A stretch of DNA of 64,000 nt from Ruegeria sp. TM1040 (GTDB lineage: Bacteria > Pseudomonadota > Alphaproteobacteria > Rhodobacterales > Rhodobacteraceae): the NCBI RefSeq assembly GCF_000014065.1, contig NC_008044.1, positions 1,635,501-1,699,500 on the forward strand, written 5' to 3'. The notes beneath the pieces are model-generated. The model saw only the letters and a program-made list of their open reading frames with translations, searched no databases and was not told where the DNA came from. Shown here in pieces: positions 36,023 through 45,001 of the stretch. Within the stretch, counting starts at the first letter, position 1. Every line of letters begins with the position of its first letter. The position numbers and the translations under genes are program-made.

Positions 36023-37654
36023 ATGGGGTGGTTGGCCGATGAAACCGGGTTGGAGCGCAGGGCTGCAAATTATGTCGCGCTGACGCCGCTGTCCCATTTG
36101 CAGCGGGCGGCGCATGTCTTTGCCGACGAACCCGCCTTGGTCTACGGTCAGACTCGGCGCAGCTATGCCCAGTATCATGATCGCTGCACGCGGTTGGCGT
36201 CGGCATTGGCCGGGATGGGGGTTGCTCCGGGCGATGTGGTGGCAACATTGCTGCCCAACATCCCCGCACAGGCGGAGGCACATTTTGGCGTGCCAGCCTG
36301 CGGGGCGGTGCTCAATACGATCAACATTCGGCTGGATGTGGATACGGTGGCCTATATCTTTGATCACGGTCAGGCCAAAGTCGTGCTTGTGGACAGTGAA
36401 TTCTTGCCTCTTGCCGAAGCCGCCAAAGAAAGACTGCAGGGCGCAGGCCCTACCCTCATTGAAGTGCCGGACACAGAGGCTGGCCATGCGGCCAGCGGTC
36501 GCTACACCACCTATGAAGACCTGATCGCGCATGGTGCAACTGATTTTGACTGGATCATGCCCGAGGATGAATGGGAGAGCCTCGCGCTCAATTACACCTC
36601 TGGCACCACCGGGCGCCCGAAAGGCGTGGTCTACCATCACCGCGGCGCCTACCTGATGACCATGGGCACGGTGGTGTCGTGGCGGTTGCAACTGCGCCCG
36701 GTCTACCTGACCATCGTGCCGCTGTTTCATTGCAACGGCTGGAACCACACTTGGATGATGCCGGTCCTGGGCGGCACCGTGGTTTGCTGTCGCAACACCA
36801 CCGCCGAAGCCATCTATAACGCCATCGCGGATGAGGGTGTCACCCATTTTGGCGGCGCGCCCATCGTGCTCAACATGATCGTGAACGCCAAGGACACCGA
36901 GCGCCGCGCCTTTGACCACACGGTCGAAGTCTTTACCGCCGGTGCGCCCCCTGCCCCGGCCACGCTCGAGAAAATCGAACGCCTGGGCTTTCATGTCACG
37001 CAAGTCTACGGGCTTACAGAGACCTATGGTCATGTGACGGAATGCCTCTGGAAAGGCGACAGCTGGGACGAGCTGGATCAACAAGGGCGCGCCGCAATCA
37101 AGGCACGTCAGGGCGTGGCCTTTCCAATGATGGACCACATCACGGTCATGGACGCCGACATGCAACAGGTCCCCATGAATGGCAGCGATCAGGGGGAAAT
37201 CGTGATGCGGGGCAACTCCGTCATGAAAGGTTACCTAAAGAACCCGGAAGCCACTGAAGAGGCGTTTGCGGGCGGCTATTTCCACTCTGGCGACATCGCG
37301 ATTCAGCACCCGGATGGCTACATCCAGATCGCGGACCGCGCCAAGGACATCATTATCTCGGGCGGGGAGAACATCTCTTCCGTTGAAGTCGAGGGGGTCC
37401 TGATGGGCCATCCGGATGTGAACCTTGCGGCGGTCGTGGCAAAACCGGACGAGAAATGGGGCGAAGTGCCCTGCGCCTTTGTGGAACTCAAAGAAGGCGC
37501 AGATGTCGATGAGGCATCCCTAATTGCCTTTGCCCGCCAAACGCTTGCGGGCTTTAAGACACCCAAGGCAGTGGTCTTCTGCGAGCTCCCCAAGACCTCG
37601 ACCGGAAAGATCCAGAAGTTTGAACTGAGGAAGAGCTTCGCAGGGGGGAGTTGA
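36023..37654 (+). CDS. Acyl-CoA synthetase (AMP-forming), medium-chain/DmdB-like
   Basis: A 543-residue adenylate-forming enzyme. The P-loop signature is NYTSGTTGRPKGVVYHHRG; further motifs are VYGLTETYGHVTE, YFHSGDIAIQHPDGYIQIADRAKDIIISGGENIS (in parts: FHSGDIAI, DRAKDIIISGGENIS), and the C-terminal catalytic Lys in KTSTGKIQKFELR. It activates a fatty acid with ATP and CoA. The N-terminus (MGWLADETGLERRAANYVAL) resembles the 3-methylmercaptopropionate-CoA ligase DmdB of roseobacters, so MMPA is a possible substrate; this is by memory of the family. GGGAGGAG precedes ATG 36023; the TTG at 36008 is inside that site. Confidence 0.93.
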   Translation: MGWLADETGLERRAANYVALTPLSHLQRAAHVFADEPALVYGQTRRSYAQYHDRCTRLASALAGMGVAPGDVVATLLPNIPAQAEAHFGVPACGAVLNTINIRLDVDTVAYIFDHGQAKVVLVDSEFLPLAEAAKERLQGAGPTLIEVPDTEAGHAASGRYTTYEDLIAHGATDFDWIMPEDEWESLALNYTSGTTGRPKGVVYHHRGAYLMTMGTVVSWRLQLRPVYLTIVPLFHCNGWNHTWMMPVLGGTVVCCRNTTAEAIYNAIADEGVTHFGGAPIVLNMIVNAKDTERRAFDHTVEVFTAGAPPAPATLEKIERLGFHVTQVYGLTETYGHVTECLWKGDSWDELDQQGRAAIKARQGVAFPMMDHITVMDADMQQVPMNGSDQGEIVMRGNSVMKGYLKNPEATEEAFAGGYFHSGDIAIQHPDGYIQIADRAKDIIISGGENISSVEVEGVLMGHPDVNLAAVVAKPDEKWGEVPCAFVELKEGADVDEASLIAFARQTLAGFKTPKAVVFCELPKTSTGKIQKFELRKSFAGGS

Positions 37655-37830
37655 GGGCGACCTCGAGCCGTGGATGAAGACGCTTTGGTGAAATGAGACT
37701 GGATGGCGAAGATCTGTCAGACTGGGCGTGAATCTGCAATTGCTGACATTCACCACCCCATTCATAGATGGATACCACGCGGGACGAAGCACCAGTTCGC
37801 AGCGACGACGCGAATGTCGGTCTTCCTCTG

Positions 37831-38457
37831 TTAAGCGACCTGATCTTTCCTTGAGCACGCGTGATTTGCGAGATTGGCTATTTTTATTGCCTTTCTCCAG
37901 CTGATCCCTTCGCGTTGATCAATGGAAAGCGGATGGGAACTGTCCCAAAGATAGGCCTTTGGTCTTTGCCCCTTGGCACTCCATTGAATATCACATTCAA
38001 GGTGCTCAAGAGGAGCGCCAGCATCAGATAGATTGTAAAACGGCATGTAGACGGGCAACCACCCAAAGCTCCCGAGCGACGACTGATCCTGACCAAAGGT
38101 TTCGACGTATTTTTCGAAGCTATCTTTAGACTGAGTAACCCAAACTCCCCAAGTAACCACGGCATCGGTACCTTGGATCGGGATCTCAAGGACAACACGA
38201 ATACAGAAAATCTCGTCGCCTTGGTCATCACCTTTTGCAGGTTTAATATGACAAAGATCATCCGAGGCGAAAGTCCGATCTTTTCGGTCCCCCTCGGGGA
38301 CATCGAAATAGTATGTCGGAAACCGAAACGAGAACGACGGCGATCCTTGGTGAAGCTCACCACACGCGTTGCACTTGTACTGAAATTGTCGTTTGCCGAA
38401 CAATCGTTTGAACAATGTATACCCTTTCCGCGCAGTGAACCAATTTGACCCAGACAT
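37831..38457 (-). CDS. DUF2199 domain protein
   Basis: A 208-residue protein with the DUF2199 pattern: a zinc-ribbon-like YKCNACGELH, then PSFSFRFPTYYFDVPEGDRK and a predicted beta-rich body. Base composition and codon use (many A/T third positions) differ visibly from the neighbours, suggesting recent acquisition. The start is ATG 38457; the frame continues to a TTG at 38472 without a better site. Function unknown; relatives often appear as single genes in accessory regions. Confidence 0.8.
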   Translation of the reverse strand: MSGSNWFTARKGYTLFKRLFGKRQFQYKCNACGELHQGSPSFSFRFPTYYFDVPEGDRKDRTFASDDLCHIKPAKGDDQGDEIFCIRVVLEIPIQGTDAVVTWGVWVTQSKDSFEKYVETFGQDQSSLGSFGWLPVYMPFYNLSDAGAPLEHLECDIQWSAKGQRPKAYLWDSSHPLSIDQREGISWRKAIKIANLANHACSRKDQVA

Positions 38458-38828
38458 TGTCTTTGTGTGCAATGGAGGTAGCTTCAGGCACAGGCCGTTC
38501 CTGCGTGACGCGCATCACAAATGAGTGCTTTCAAGCAAATACTCTCAATATCCTCCAGCACTGATACCGCACTCTTCGCGTCAGCGTATGACACTTCATC
38601 ACAACCTTCTGCTTTCGCAGGCGCAAGAGCAAGCACCTCCTGCTATGCTCGCCCACTGACCGAGGGGGTGTCTTGCGCAGCCATATCTGGCCCCTTTCCA
38701 CCTCAACGCCCTCTCAACGTTCGCAAAAACACCCAAGCACCACCGCTCGAGCTGCAAAGCGGTTTGCCGCCGACGCGGCTTGCATGTTAAATGCAACGAA
38801 CAACAACAGGAGCAGGCATTTCCGGTCC
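38458..38828. other. 371-base gap with possible remnants of small secreted-protein genes
   Basis: There is no plus-strand gene here. On the minus strand one short frame (38714-38830) begins with a signal-peptide-like stretch (MDRKCLLLLLFVAFNMQAAS, then ANRF) and stops after 38 codons. Another frame (38484-38636) reads a 50-residue segment with signal-end-like LALAPAKAEGCDEV and regular coding look (SYADAKSAVSVLEDIESICL). The frames differ, so they may be separate tiny genes or a broken one. Confidence 0.4.
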
Positions 38829-38830
38829 AT
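38714..38830 (-). CDS. Possible 38-aa secreted peptide or broken gene start
   Basis: ATG 38830 begins a lipoprotein/secretory-like signal (basic MDRK, hydrophobic CLLLLLFVAFNM, small residues QAASAAN), after which only 15 residues remain before TGA. The start codon overlaps the start of the plus-strand gene at 38829 base for base on the opposite strand. No ribosome site stands out. It could be a decayed gene whose later part moved out of frame. Confidence 0.2.
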   Translation of the reverse strand: MDRKCLLLLLFVAFNMQAASAANRFAARAVVLGCFCER

Positions 38831-39839
38831 GACGGTACTGCGCGAATTTCAGCGGCTTGAGGCAGTGGGGATCTGGCGGGCGTCCCCGGCAGAGCAGCGG
38901 CGGGATGTGATCGTCTCGCTTGGAGATGCCACGCTCACCATCACCGATATGCAAGATCGCCCCCTCGCCCATTGGTCGCTGGCCGCGATCGAGCGCGCCA
39001 ATCCCGGCGCTTTCCCGGCGCTTTATCATCCCGATGGCGACCCCGGCGAGACGTTGGAGCTTGCTGAAGATGAGGTCACCATGCGTGACGCGATCGAGAA
39101 AGTGCAAACCGCCATTGATCGCGCGCGTCCACACCCCGGGCGCCTTCGGCTCTTTGGGGGCGTGACAATTGTGGTCTGCGCGGTCGCACTCTTGGCGCTT
39201 GGGCTGCCGAAAACCATGCGAAATCAGACCCTTGCCGCTGTCTCCGACGTCCACCGCAAGGCCATAGGTCAGGCGCTTCTGGGACGTATCGAACGGGTCT
39301 CAGGTCAGGCGTGTTCGACACCAGAGGCTGAACCGATCCTGAAAAAGCTGGCGGATCGCACCGACGTGCGGCGTGTGGTTGTGCTGCGCTCCGGTATTGC
39401 CGAGAGCCTCACGCTGCCCGGCGGCATCGTCCTGATCAACCGAAGCTTTGTCGAGGATTTCGAGGACCCCGCCGTCGCCGCAGGTGCGGTGTTGGTGGAA
39501 CATGTGCGCGCCGACGAGCGCGATCCGATGGCGGAGATCCTCGACATTGGCGGGGTCACCGCCACCTTCCGCCTGCTCACCACGGGGGAAATCAAACGCG
39601 ACACGCTGGATCGCTACTCCGAGACCATGCTGTCCTCCCCGCGCCCGGGCGTCGATACCGAGGCACTCCTGGCTGAATTTGCCCGTGCCGCGATCCCCTC
39701 CACGCCCTATGCCTATGCGCGGGACGTGACCGGTGAATCCACCATCGGGCTGATCGAGGCGGACCCCATGGCGGGCCGGGAACTGGCACCGGTTCTGAAT
39801 GACCGCGACTGGGTCCAACTTCAAAACATCTGCGGCTAA
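38829..39839 (+). CDS. Single-pass membrane protein with a degenerate M48-peptidase-like domain
   Basis: A 336-residue protein: about 120 N-terminal cytoplasmic residues, one transmembrane helix (LFGGVTIVVCAVALLALGLP, near 125-145), then a periplasmic domain. The segment LTLPGGIVLINRSFVEDFED, followed by PAVAAGAVLVEHVRADERDP, lines up with the M48 pattern 'PGG.v.v..gll......ElA.vLaHEl.H'. The zinc HExxH has become VEHVR, so peptidase activity is probably lost. The later LDRYSETMLSSPRPGVDTEA also mimics the M48 'EAD' helix. The start is chosen at the conserved MTVLREFQRL. A shared hairpin follows at 39856. Confidence 0.75.
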   Translation: MTVLREFQRLEAVGIWRASPAEQRRDVIVSLGDATLTITDMQDRPLAHWSLAAIERANPGAFPALYHPDGDPGETLELAEDEVTMRDAIEKVQTAIDRARPHPGRLRLFGGVTIVVCAVALLALGLPKTMRNQTLAAVSDVHRKAIGQALLGRIERVSGQACSTPEAEPILKKLADRTDVRRVVVLRSGIAESLTLPGGIVLINRSFVEDFEDPAVAAGAVLVEHVRADERDPMAEILDIGGVTATFRLLTTGEIKRDTLDRYSETMLSSPRPGVDTEALLAEFARAAIPSTPYAYARDVTGESTIGLIEADPMAGRELAPVLNDRDWVQLQNICG

Positions 39840-39855
39840 AACACTGTTTACAAAC

Positions 39856-39881
39856 AAAAAGGCCGGGAGCATGCCCGGCCT
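39856..39881. terminator. Bidirectional terminator between convergent genes
   Basis: AGGCCGGG and CCCGGCCT (39860-39867, 39874-39881) form an 8-bp stem with a 6-nt loop. On the minus strand it runs into T5, serving the SPOR gene; on the plus strand it follows the M48-like gene by about 20 bases. Confidence 0.85.
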
Positions 39882-39906
39882 ATACTTTGCGTTTTGCCGC
39901 ATTGCT

Positions 39907-41160
39907 CTACTTGCTGAGCCGCGCTCCGCTGAACCCTGCGGAACGGATACGCTGCAGCGCCCGATCCGCGCCCGCCGTAAAGGGCCCCGCGAGCACCACC
40001 TTGAGGGTCTGGCCGTTACGGGTGAGCGTGCCAAGACGCATCTGCAACCCGGTCGCCGCCGACAGCTCACGCGCAATGCGGCGGGCCTCCTCCTCGGAGG
40101 CAAGGGTCACGGCACGAACATAGCGTGGCTTAGACGGAACCGCCTCTGGCAGGGTCGCATCCGGGGCTGCCCGGCTCGACAAACGGGTGGCTACACCTGT
40201 GCCCTGGCGCGGCTCAAGATACCCATATCTGGCCTTGGCATCCCTCAGGACGAAGGGTGTTTTATCAAGCGGCTGCTCCAGCAAACGCCGTGGCAGCGTG
40301 TCGGACCAGACCTGCGCCATCTGCGCATCCCCTTGGGGAGAACGCTGCCCGCGTTGGATGTTCATCCGATTGTCCGCACGATCTGCCAACTCGTACCCCT
40401 CCGGCACTGCCGGGAGTTGGTTGATCACGGTCGGCCGGATGGTTTGCTCGACCCGACGGATATTCAATCGATCATCATCCCAGGCCGGGCGGTAACCCTC
40501 GGGCACCTGAAGCCCCTCGCTCTGTCGGCGCATCAGATAGACGTGCACCGGCAGGATACGCGTGTTGGGCGTGATCTGATCCAACGGATCGCCCGCATTG
40601 CGCAGTGGGCGGCGCGGTGCGGGTGCAACGACAGGCGCTGCCGGCGCAGGTGCCGCAGCAACGGGCTGAGGCGCGGCAGCGCGAATGGGCCGTGCAGGCG
40701 CAAGCGAGGTCGCGCGCGCATCCGGTGTCGGGACTTCGGCTCTGCGCTCTGGTTTGACCGCAGGAGGCGGCACGATCGAGCGCGTGCGCGCCGGTGTCGG
40801 CGTGGTCAGCCGCACCGGGGCGGCCTCGTCGACACGATCCTCATCCGGCGTCAGAGTGATGATATCGGGACGCGGGTCTTGCGTTTGGGGCTGCTGGCGC
40901 GTTGAGCCTGCGATGTTGGACGGTTCCGCACCACAAAGCTGCTGACGGGCGCGGTTCACACGCGGAATCCACGTCACATTGCCGTCCACACCGGCGCGAA
41001 TAAAGATGCAGCCACGGCTGTCCACATATTGACGACCCTGATAACTCGCCGGTGGAAACTCTGCTGGTTGCGCCGTCTTGGAGGACAGCTGCGCGCTGAC
41101 ACCAGTTGCCAAGCCGGATGCCAAGATGAGGGATACTGCCGTAATTGTAGTTATTTTCAT
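39907..41160 (-). CDS. Exported SPOR-domain protein
   Basis: A 417-residue protein with a signal peptide (MKITTITAVSLILASGLATG, cleaved near VSAQ). A small N-terminal motif (YVDSRGCIFIRAGVDGNVTW) is followed by a long Pro/Ala-rich linker (residues about 90-240) and a C-terminal SPOR domain (YVRAVTLASEEEARRIAREL, ending VLAGPFTAGADRAL). SPOR domains bind denuded peptidoglycan, so a role at division or remodelling sites is inferred. The 40-residue upstream extension is not needed; ATG 41160 starts the signal peptide. Minus-strand terminator at 39856-39881. Confidence 0.88.
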   Translation of the reverse strand: MKITTITAVSLILASGLATGVSAQLSSKTAQPAEFPPASYQGRQYVDSRGCIFIRAGVDGNVTWIPRVNRARQQLCGAEPSNIAGSTRQQPQTQDPRPDIITLTPDEDRVDEAAPVRLTTPTPARTRSIVPPPAVKPERRAEVPTPDARATSLAPARPIRAAAPQPVAAAPAPAAPVVAPAPRRPLRNAGDPLDQITPNTRILPVHVYLMRRQSEGLQVPEGYRPAWDDDRLNIRRVEQTIRPTVINQLPAVPEGYELADRADNRMNIQRGQRSPQGDAQMAQVWSDTLPRRLLEQPLDKTPFVLRDAKARYGYLEPRQGTGVATRLSSRAAPDATLPEAVPSKPRYVRAVTLASEEEARRIARELSAATGLQMRLGTLTRNGQTLKVVLAGPFTAGADRALQRIRSAGFSGARLSK

Positions 41161-41229
41161 CCAACTGCCCCACAATATATGGCGGCAGGATGCCTCAAAT
41201 CCCCAACTGAGTAAAGGCAATCTGGGCAA

Positions 41230-41265
41230 CAATATGGCGCGATCCGTCTGATCGTCGCCATATTG
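41230..41265. repeat. Long near-perfect hairpin between upp and the SPOR gene
   Basis: CAATATGGCG (41230-41239) pairs with CGCCATATTG (41256-41265), extended inward by CGATC/GATCG with one bulged T, giving about 15 bp around a 5-nt loop. It lies about 77 bases after the upp stop and 70 before the SPOR start, both on the minus strand. There is no T-run. It may stall transcription or bind a regulator. Confidence 0.65.
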
Positions 41266-41341
41266 CGGGGGTGGCCCCAAACCTCAGCTGTTGCGCGCAG
41301 AGTGTCGCGCGTGGCAGCTGGTGCATGGGGCCATCTCTGGG

Positions 41342-41974
41342 CTATTTGGTGCCGAACATACGGTCGCCCGCATCCCCGAGCCCGGGCATGATGTAGCCCT
41401 TTTCATTGAGGCCGCGATCCAGCGAGGCGGTGATGATCTTCACATCCGGATGCGCTTCTTTCATGCGTGCCACCCCTTCGGGCGAGGCCAGCAGGCACAA
41501 GAACCGAATGTTGTTGGCGCCTGCTTTTTTCAGCAGGTCAACCGCAGCGACCGAGGAATTTCCCGTCGCCAGCATCGGGTCCACCGCAATCACCATCCGG
41601 TCAGAGATCTGCTGCGGAACTTTGAAATAATACTGCACCGGCTCCAGCGTTTCCTCGTCGCGGTACATGCCGACAAAGCCCACCCGCGCCGAGGGCACCA
41701 GCTCGAGCACCCCATCGAGCATGCCGTTGCCTGCGCGCAGGATCGACACAAGTGCCAGCTTCTTGCCCGCGAGGATCGGCGCTTCCATTTCCTCCATAGG
41801 GGTTTCGATGGTGGTCGTCGTGAGCGGCAACTCGCGGGTGACCTCATAGGCCAACAGCTGCGTCAGCTCGCGCAACAGCTGGCGAAATTCATAGGTGGAC
41901 GTGGCCTTGTCCCGCATGATGGTCAGCTTGTGTTGTACGAGCGGGTGGTCAACGACGGTCAGGTGGTCACTCAT
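41342..41974 (-). CDS. upp: Uracil phosphoribosyltransferase
   Basis: A 210-residue enzyme that makes UMP from uracil and PRPP. Motifs: [15 protein letters not shown] at the start, [16 protein letters not shown], the PRPP-binding [21 protein letters not shown] and the uracil site [18 protein letters not shown] at the C-terminus. ATG 41974 is 10 bases after AGGAG. It is the last gene of the cdd-deoA-deoB-upp set (84-base gap to deoB). Confidence 0.96.
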   Translation of the reverse strand: MSDHLTVVDHPLVQHKLTIMRDKATSTYEFRQLLRELTQLLAYEVTRELPLTTTTIETPMEEMEAPILAGKKLALVSILRAGNGMLDGVLELVPSARVGFVGMYRDEETLEPVQYYFKVPQQISDRMVIAVDPMLATGNSSVAAVDLLKKAGANNIRFLCLLASPEGVARMKEAHPDVKIITASLDRGLNEKGYIMPGLGDAGDRMFGTK

Positions 41975-42058
41975 CAGGCGCACTCCTTTTGTTTTTTGTT
42001 TTCATAAGCGCCCCGCCCCCGGACAAGCAAGGCGTTTTCCGGTCGCGCCTTGGCGCGT

Positions 42059-43273
42059 TCAGGGCAAAAAGCTGCGCCCCGGCCCCTCGGAGGGTACCCC
42101 CAGATGCGCTGCAACCGACGCGGCGATGTCGACAAACCCCACGGTTCCGATGCACCCCGACCCCGCCCCTGCAACAAGCACCGGCACCTGTTCGCGGGTA
42201 TGGTCGGTCCCGGGCCAGCTTGGATCGTTGCCGTGGTCTGCGGTCAGCACCATCAGGTCCCCCGGACGCAACTGCGCGAGGATTCCGGTAATCTCGCGAT
42301 CGAACCACTCGAGCGCCCGCGCATAGCCCGCGACATCTCGGCGGTGACCATAAAGGCTGTCAAACTCGACAAAATTTGCAAAGGTCAGGCTGCCGTCTTC
42401 AGCGCTTTGCACCGCATTGGCAAGATGGCGCATCAGAGCCTGATCAGAGCCTTTCTCAAGTGTATCAATGCCTTGCATGGAGAAGATGTCACCAATCTTG
42501 CCGATGGCATGGACACGTCCACCGGCAGCCTGAACCCAATCGGTCAGGATCGGGGCCGGAGGTTTAATGGCATAGTCGCGCCGATTGGTGGTGCGCTCAA
42601 ACCCTGCATCAGGGGAGCCCACGAATGGACGCGCGATCACGCGGCCCACCCTGCGGGCATGCAGATAGGGCGCGATATCGGCGCAAAGCTTGAGCAAGCG
42701 CTCAAGGCCAAAATGCTCCTCATGTGCAGCGATCTGAAAGACGCTATCGGCCGACGTGTAGCAGATCGGCAGCCCCGTCCGCAGGTGTTCTGCGCCAAGC
42801 TCCGCGATGATGCTGGTGCCAGAAGCATGACAGTTCCCCAAGATTCCCGAGACCCCGGCGGCCTGTGCCACATGCGCCACCAGATCCGCATCAAAGGCTG
42901 CCCCCTCCTCGGGGAAATAGCCCCAGTCCCATGGCACTGGCAGGCCGGCAAGTTCCCAGTGGCCTGAGGGAGTGTCCTTGCCCGCGCTCACCTCGACCGC
43001 AGCGCCCCAAAGCCCGGCTGGCACAGCATCAAGACCCGGCGCAGGCTGGCCGGAGGCAAGGCGCACTGCCGCGCCCAGACCCATCGCATCAAGCGTTGGC
43101 AAATGCAGCCCGCCCCGGCGCCCCTCCTCGGCGCGCTTCTCCGCACAAGCCTGTGCAATATGCGCGACGGTATTGGCCCCGAGATCGGGCAGATCCTTGT
43201 TGTAATAGGCCCCGGCATCCGGCGCGCCGCCGATACCAACCGAGTCCAATACAACCAGAAAGGCACGCGCCAT
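42059..43273 (-). CDS. deoB: Phosphopentomutase
   Basis: A 404-residue alkaline-phosphatase superfamily enzyme that interconverts (deoxy)ribose-1- and 5-phosphate. Motifs: MARAFLVVLDSVGIGGAPDA, the phosphorylated Thr region GKDTPSGHWELAG, and the metal ligands MVLTADHGNDPSWPGTDHTRE. The ATG overlaps the deoA stop (TGATG style), so translation is coupled. It carries products of deoA into pentose metabolism. Confidence 0.96.
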   Translation of the reverse strand: MARAFLVVLDSVGIGGAPDAGAYYNKDLPDLGANTVAHIAQACAEKRAEEGRRGGLHLPTLDAMGLGAAVRLASGQPAPGLDAVPAGLWGAAVEVSAGKDTPSGHWELAGLPVPWDWGYFPEEGAAFDADLVAHVAQAAGVSGILGNCHASGTSIIAELGAEHLRTGLPICYTSADSVFQIAAHEEHFGLERLLKLCADIAPYLHARRVGRVIARPFVGSPDAGFERTTNRRDYAIKPPAPILTDWVQAAGGRVHAIGKIGDIFSMQGIDTLEKGSDQALMRHLANAVQSAEDGSLTFANFVEFDSLYGHRRDVAGYARALEWFDREITGILAQLRPGDLMVLTADHGNDPSWPGTDHTREQVPVLVAGAGSGCIGTVGFVDIAASVAAHLGVPSEGPGRSFLP

Positions 43274-44577
43274 CAGCTGATCCTCTCATGCAACAGCGGC
43301 GGCAGGTCGGGTGCGGCAGGTGCAAGCCTCACCGCCGCCCGCAAGGCCGAGATCGCATCTTGCGCGGCCTCTGCGTGGGCGGCATGAACGCGCGCAATGA
43401 CATCGCCCCTGGCCACTTTGGCCCCCAAGTGCAGCAGGTCCGAGATCCCGACCGCAGGGTCGATACGGTCGCTTTCAACCATACGCCCGCCGCCCAGCCG
43501 AACCACCAGCAGACCAAGGGCCTCGCCGTCGATCGCCGCAACATAGCCTGCGTCCTCGGCCGTGACCTCTGCGCAGACCGGTGCTTGCGGCAGCGCGCGC
43601 GCCCATGTCTCAAGCTCTGTGGACGGACCACCCTGCGCGGCAATCATTCGGGCAAACCGCTCTGCCGCGCGACCTTCGGCGATTGCGGCGGCAATTTGCG
43701 TCTCGCCCGCCTCTTGGTTGGGGGCAAGTCCCGCCTGCTGCAACAGCGCGCCACCAAGTGCCACGGTGATCTCGATGATCTGCCCGCTCGACTGACCGGT
43801 GAGCGCCCGCACCACTTCGGCAACCTCAAGCGCATTGCCCAAGGCTGGAACAAGCGGCTGGTTCATGTCGGTGATCAGCGCCTGCGTCGGACACCCCGCC
43901 GCCTTTGAGGTTTCCACCAGAGAGGTCGCCAAAGCGCGCGCCTCCTCCACAGTTTTCATAAAGGCGCCCGAGCCGATTTTGACATCCAGCACCAATGCCT
44001 CGGGGCTGGCAGCCAGCTTTTTCGAAAGGATCGATGCTGTAATCAGATCGAGGCTCTCCACCGTGGCCGTCACATCGCGCACCGCATAAAGCCGCTTGTC
44101 CGCCGGGGCAATCCGCGCGGTTGCCCCCACGATGGCGCAGCCAACGTCGGCCACAATTCCCGCCAGCCGATCTTGCGTGACCTCGGTGCTTAGACCGGGG
44201 ATCGCCTCCAGCTTGTCGAGCGTGCCACCGGTGTGCCCAAGACCGCGTCCCGAGATCATCGGGACATAAGCGCCACATTCCGCAAGCGCAGGCGCCAGAA
44301 GAAGCGACACGCAATCGCCGACCCCACCGGTCGAGTGTTTGTCCACCACCGGCCCCGGCAGATCCCACGTCAGAACATCGCCGCTGTCGCGCATCGCAAG
44401 TGTCAGGTCAGAGCGCGCCGCGGCTGGCAACCCGTTGAGACAGATCGCCATAGCAAAGGCGCCCGCCTGCGCGTCGCTGACGGCGCCACTGGCAAGCCCC
44501 TCGGCAAACCAGCGCAGCTCCTCGGTGCTTGGGGTGTGTTTCTGCCTTAACCGGGCAATGACCGCGCGCGCATCCAT
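43273..44577 (-). CDS. deoA: Thymidine phosphorylase
   Basis: A 434-residue enzyme splitting thymidine/deoxyuridine to base and deoxyribose-1-phosphate. It has the signature SGRGLGHTGGTLDKLEAIPG and the phosphate-binding VDKHSTGGVGD near residue 85. The length is normal for the family. Start chosen at MDARAVIARLRQ (44577). It lies four bases after cdd on the minus strand. Confidence 0.96.
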   Translation of the reverse strand: MDARAVIARLRQKHTPSTEELRWFAEGLASGAVSDAQAGAFAMAICLNGLPAAARSDLTLAMRDSGDVLTWDLPGPVVDKHSTGGVGDCVSLLLAPALAECGAYVPMISGRGLGHTGGTLDKLEAIPGLSTEVTQDRLAGIVADVGCAIVGATARIAPADKRLYAVRDVTATVESLDLITASILSKKLAASPEALVLDVKIGSGAFMKTVEEARALATSLVETSKAAGCPTQALITDMNQPLVPALGNALEVAEVVRALTGQSSGQIIEITVALGGALLQQAGLAPNQEAGETQIAAAIAEGRAAERFARMIAAQGGPSTELETWARALPQAPVCAEVTAEDAGYVAAIDGEALGLLVVRLGGGRMVESDRIDPAVGISDLLHLGAKVARGDVIARVHAAHAEAAQDAISALRAAVRLAPAAPDLPPLLHERIS

Positions 44578-44581
44578 GCCC

Positions 44582-45001
44582 TCAGCTCCGCTCCATATGG
44601 CCTGCGTCAAACGCGCCAGGCAGCAGATCACCAATCGTGGTCTGCATTTCGACGCCATCGGTGGTTGCAAGGGTCACCGCGACCTCGGCAGCGCCGAATT
44701 CCTTGAGCTTCTGACGGCAGCCGCCGCAGGGCGGCACCGGGCTTGGGCAATCGGCGATCACATAGGCCTCAAGAAGTTCAGTTTCACCGGCCGCCACCAT
44801 CGCCGCAATCGCACCGGCCTCGGCACAGGTGCCTTCGGGATAGGCCACGTTTTCGACATTGCAGCCCACATAGACCGTGCCGGATTTGGCCCGGATCGCC
44901 GCGCCCACCTTGAAGTTCGAATAGGGCGCATGGGCATTCTGGCGCACCGTAGCAGCGGCTGCGCGCAATGGATGAATAGTATCGGTGTCTGATGCAGGCA
45001 T
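44582..45001 (-). CDS. cdd: Cytidine deaminase
   Basis: A 139-residue homotetrameric-type enzyme converting cytidine and deoxycytidine to uridine forms. Catalytic and zinc residues are in VGCNVENVAYPEGTCAEAGA (Cys, Glu) and PCGGCRQKL (two Cys); HAPYSNFKVGAAI is also present. ATG 45001 begins the family sequence. The frame is open 120 codons further upstream, but that region holds no cdd homology and has a separate operator-like palindrome. It is the first gene of the salvage operon. Confidence 0.95.
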   Translation of the reverse strand: MPASDTDTIHPLRAAAATVRQNAHAPYSNFKVGAAIRAKSGTVYVGCNVENVAYPEGTCAEAGAIAAMVAAGETELLEAYVIADCPSPVPPCGGCRQKLKEFGAAEVAVTLATTDGVEMQTTIGDLLPGAFDAGHMERS

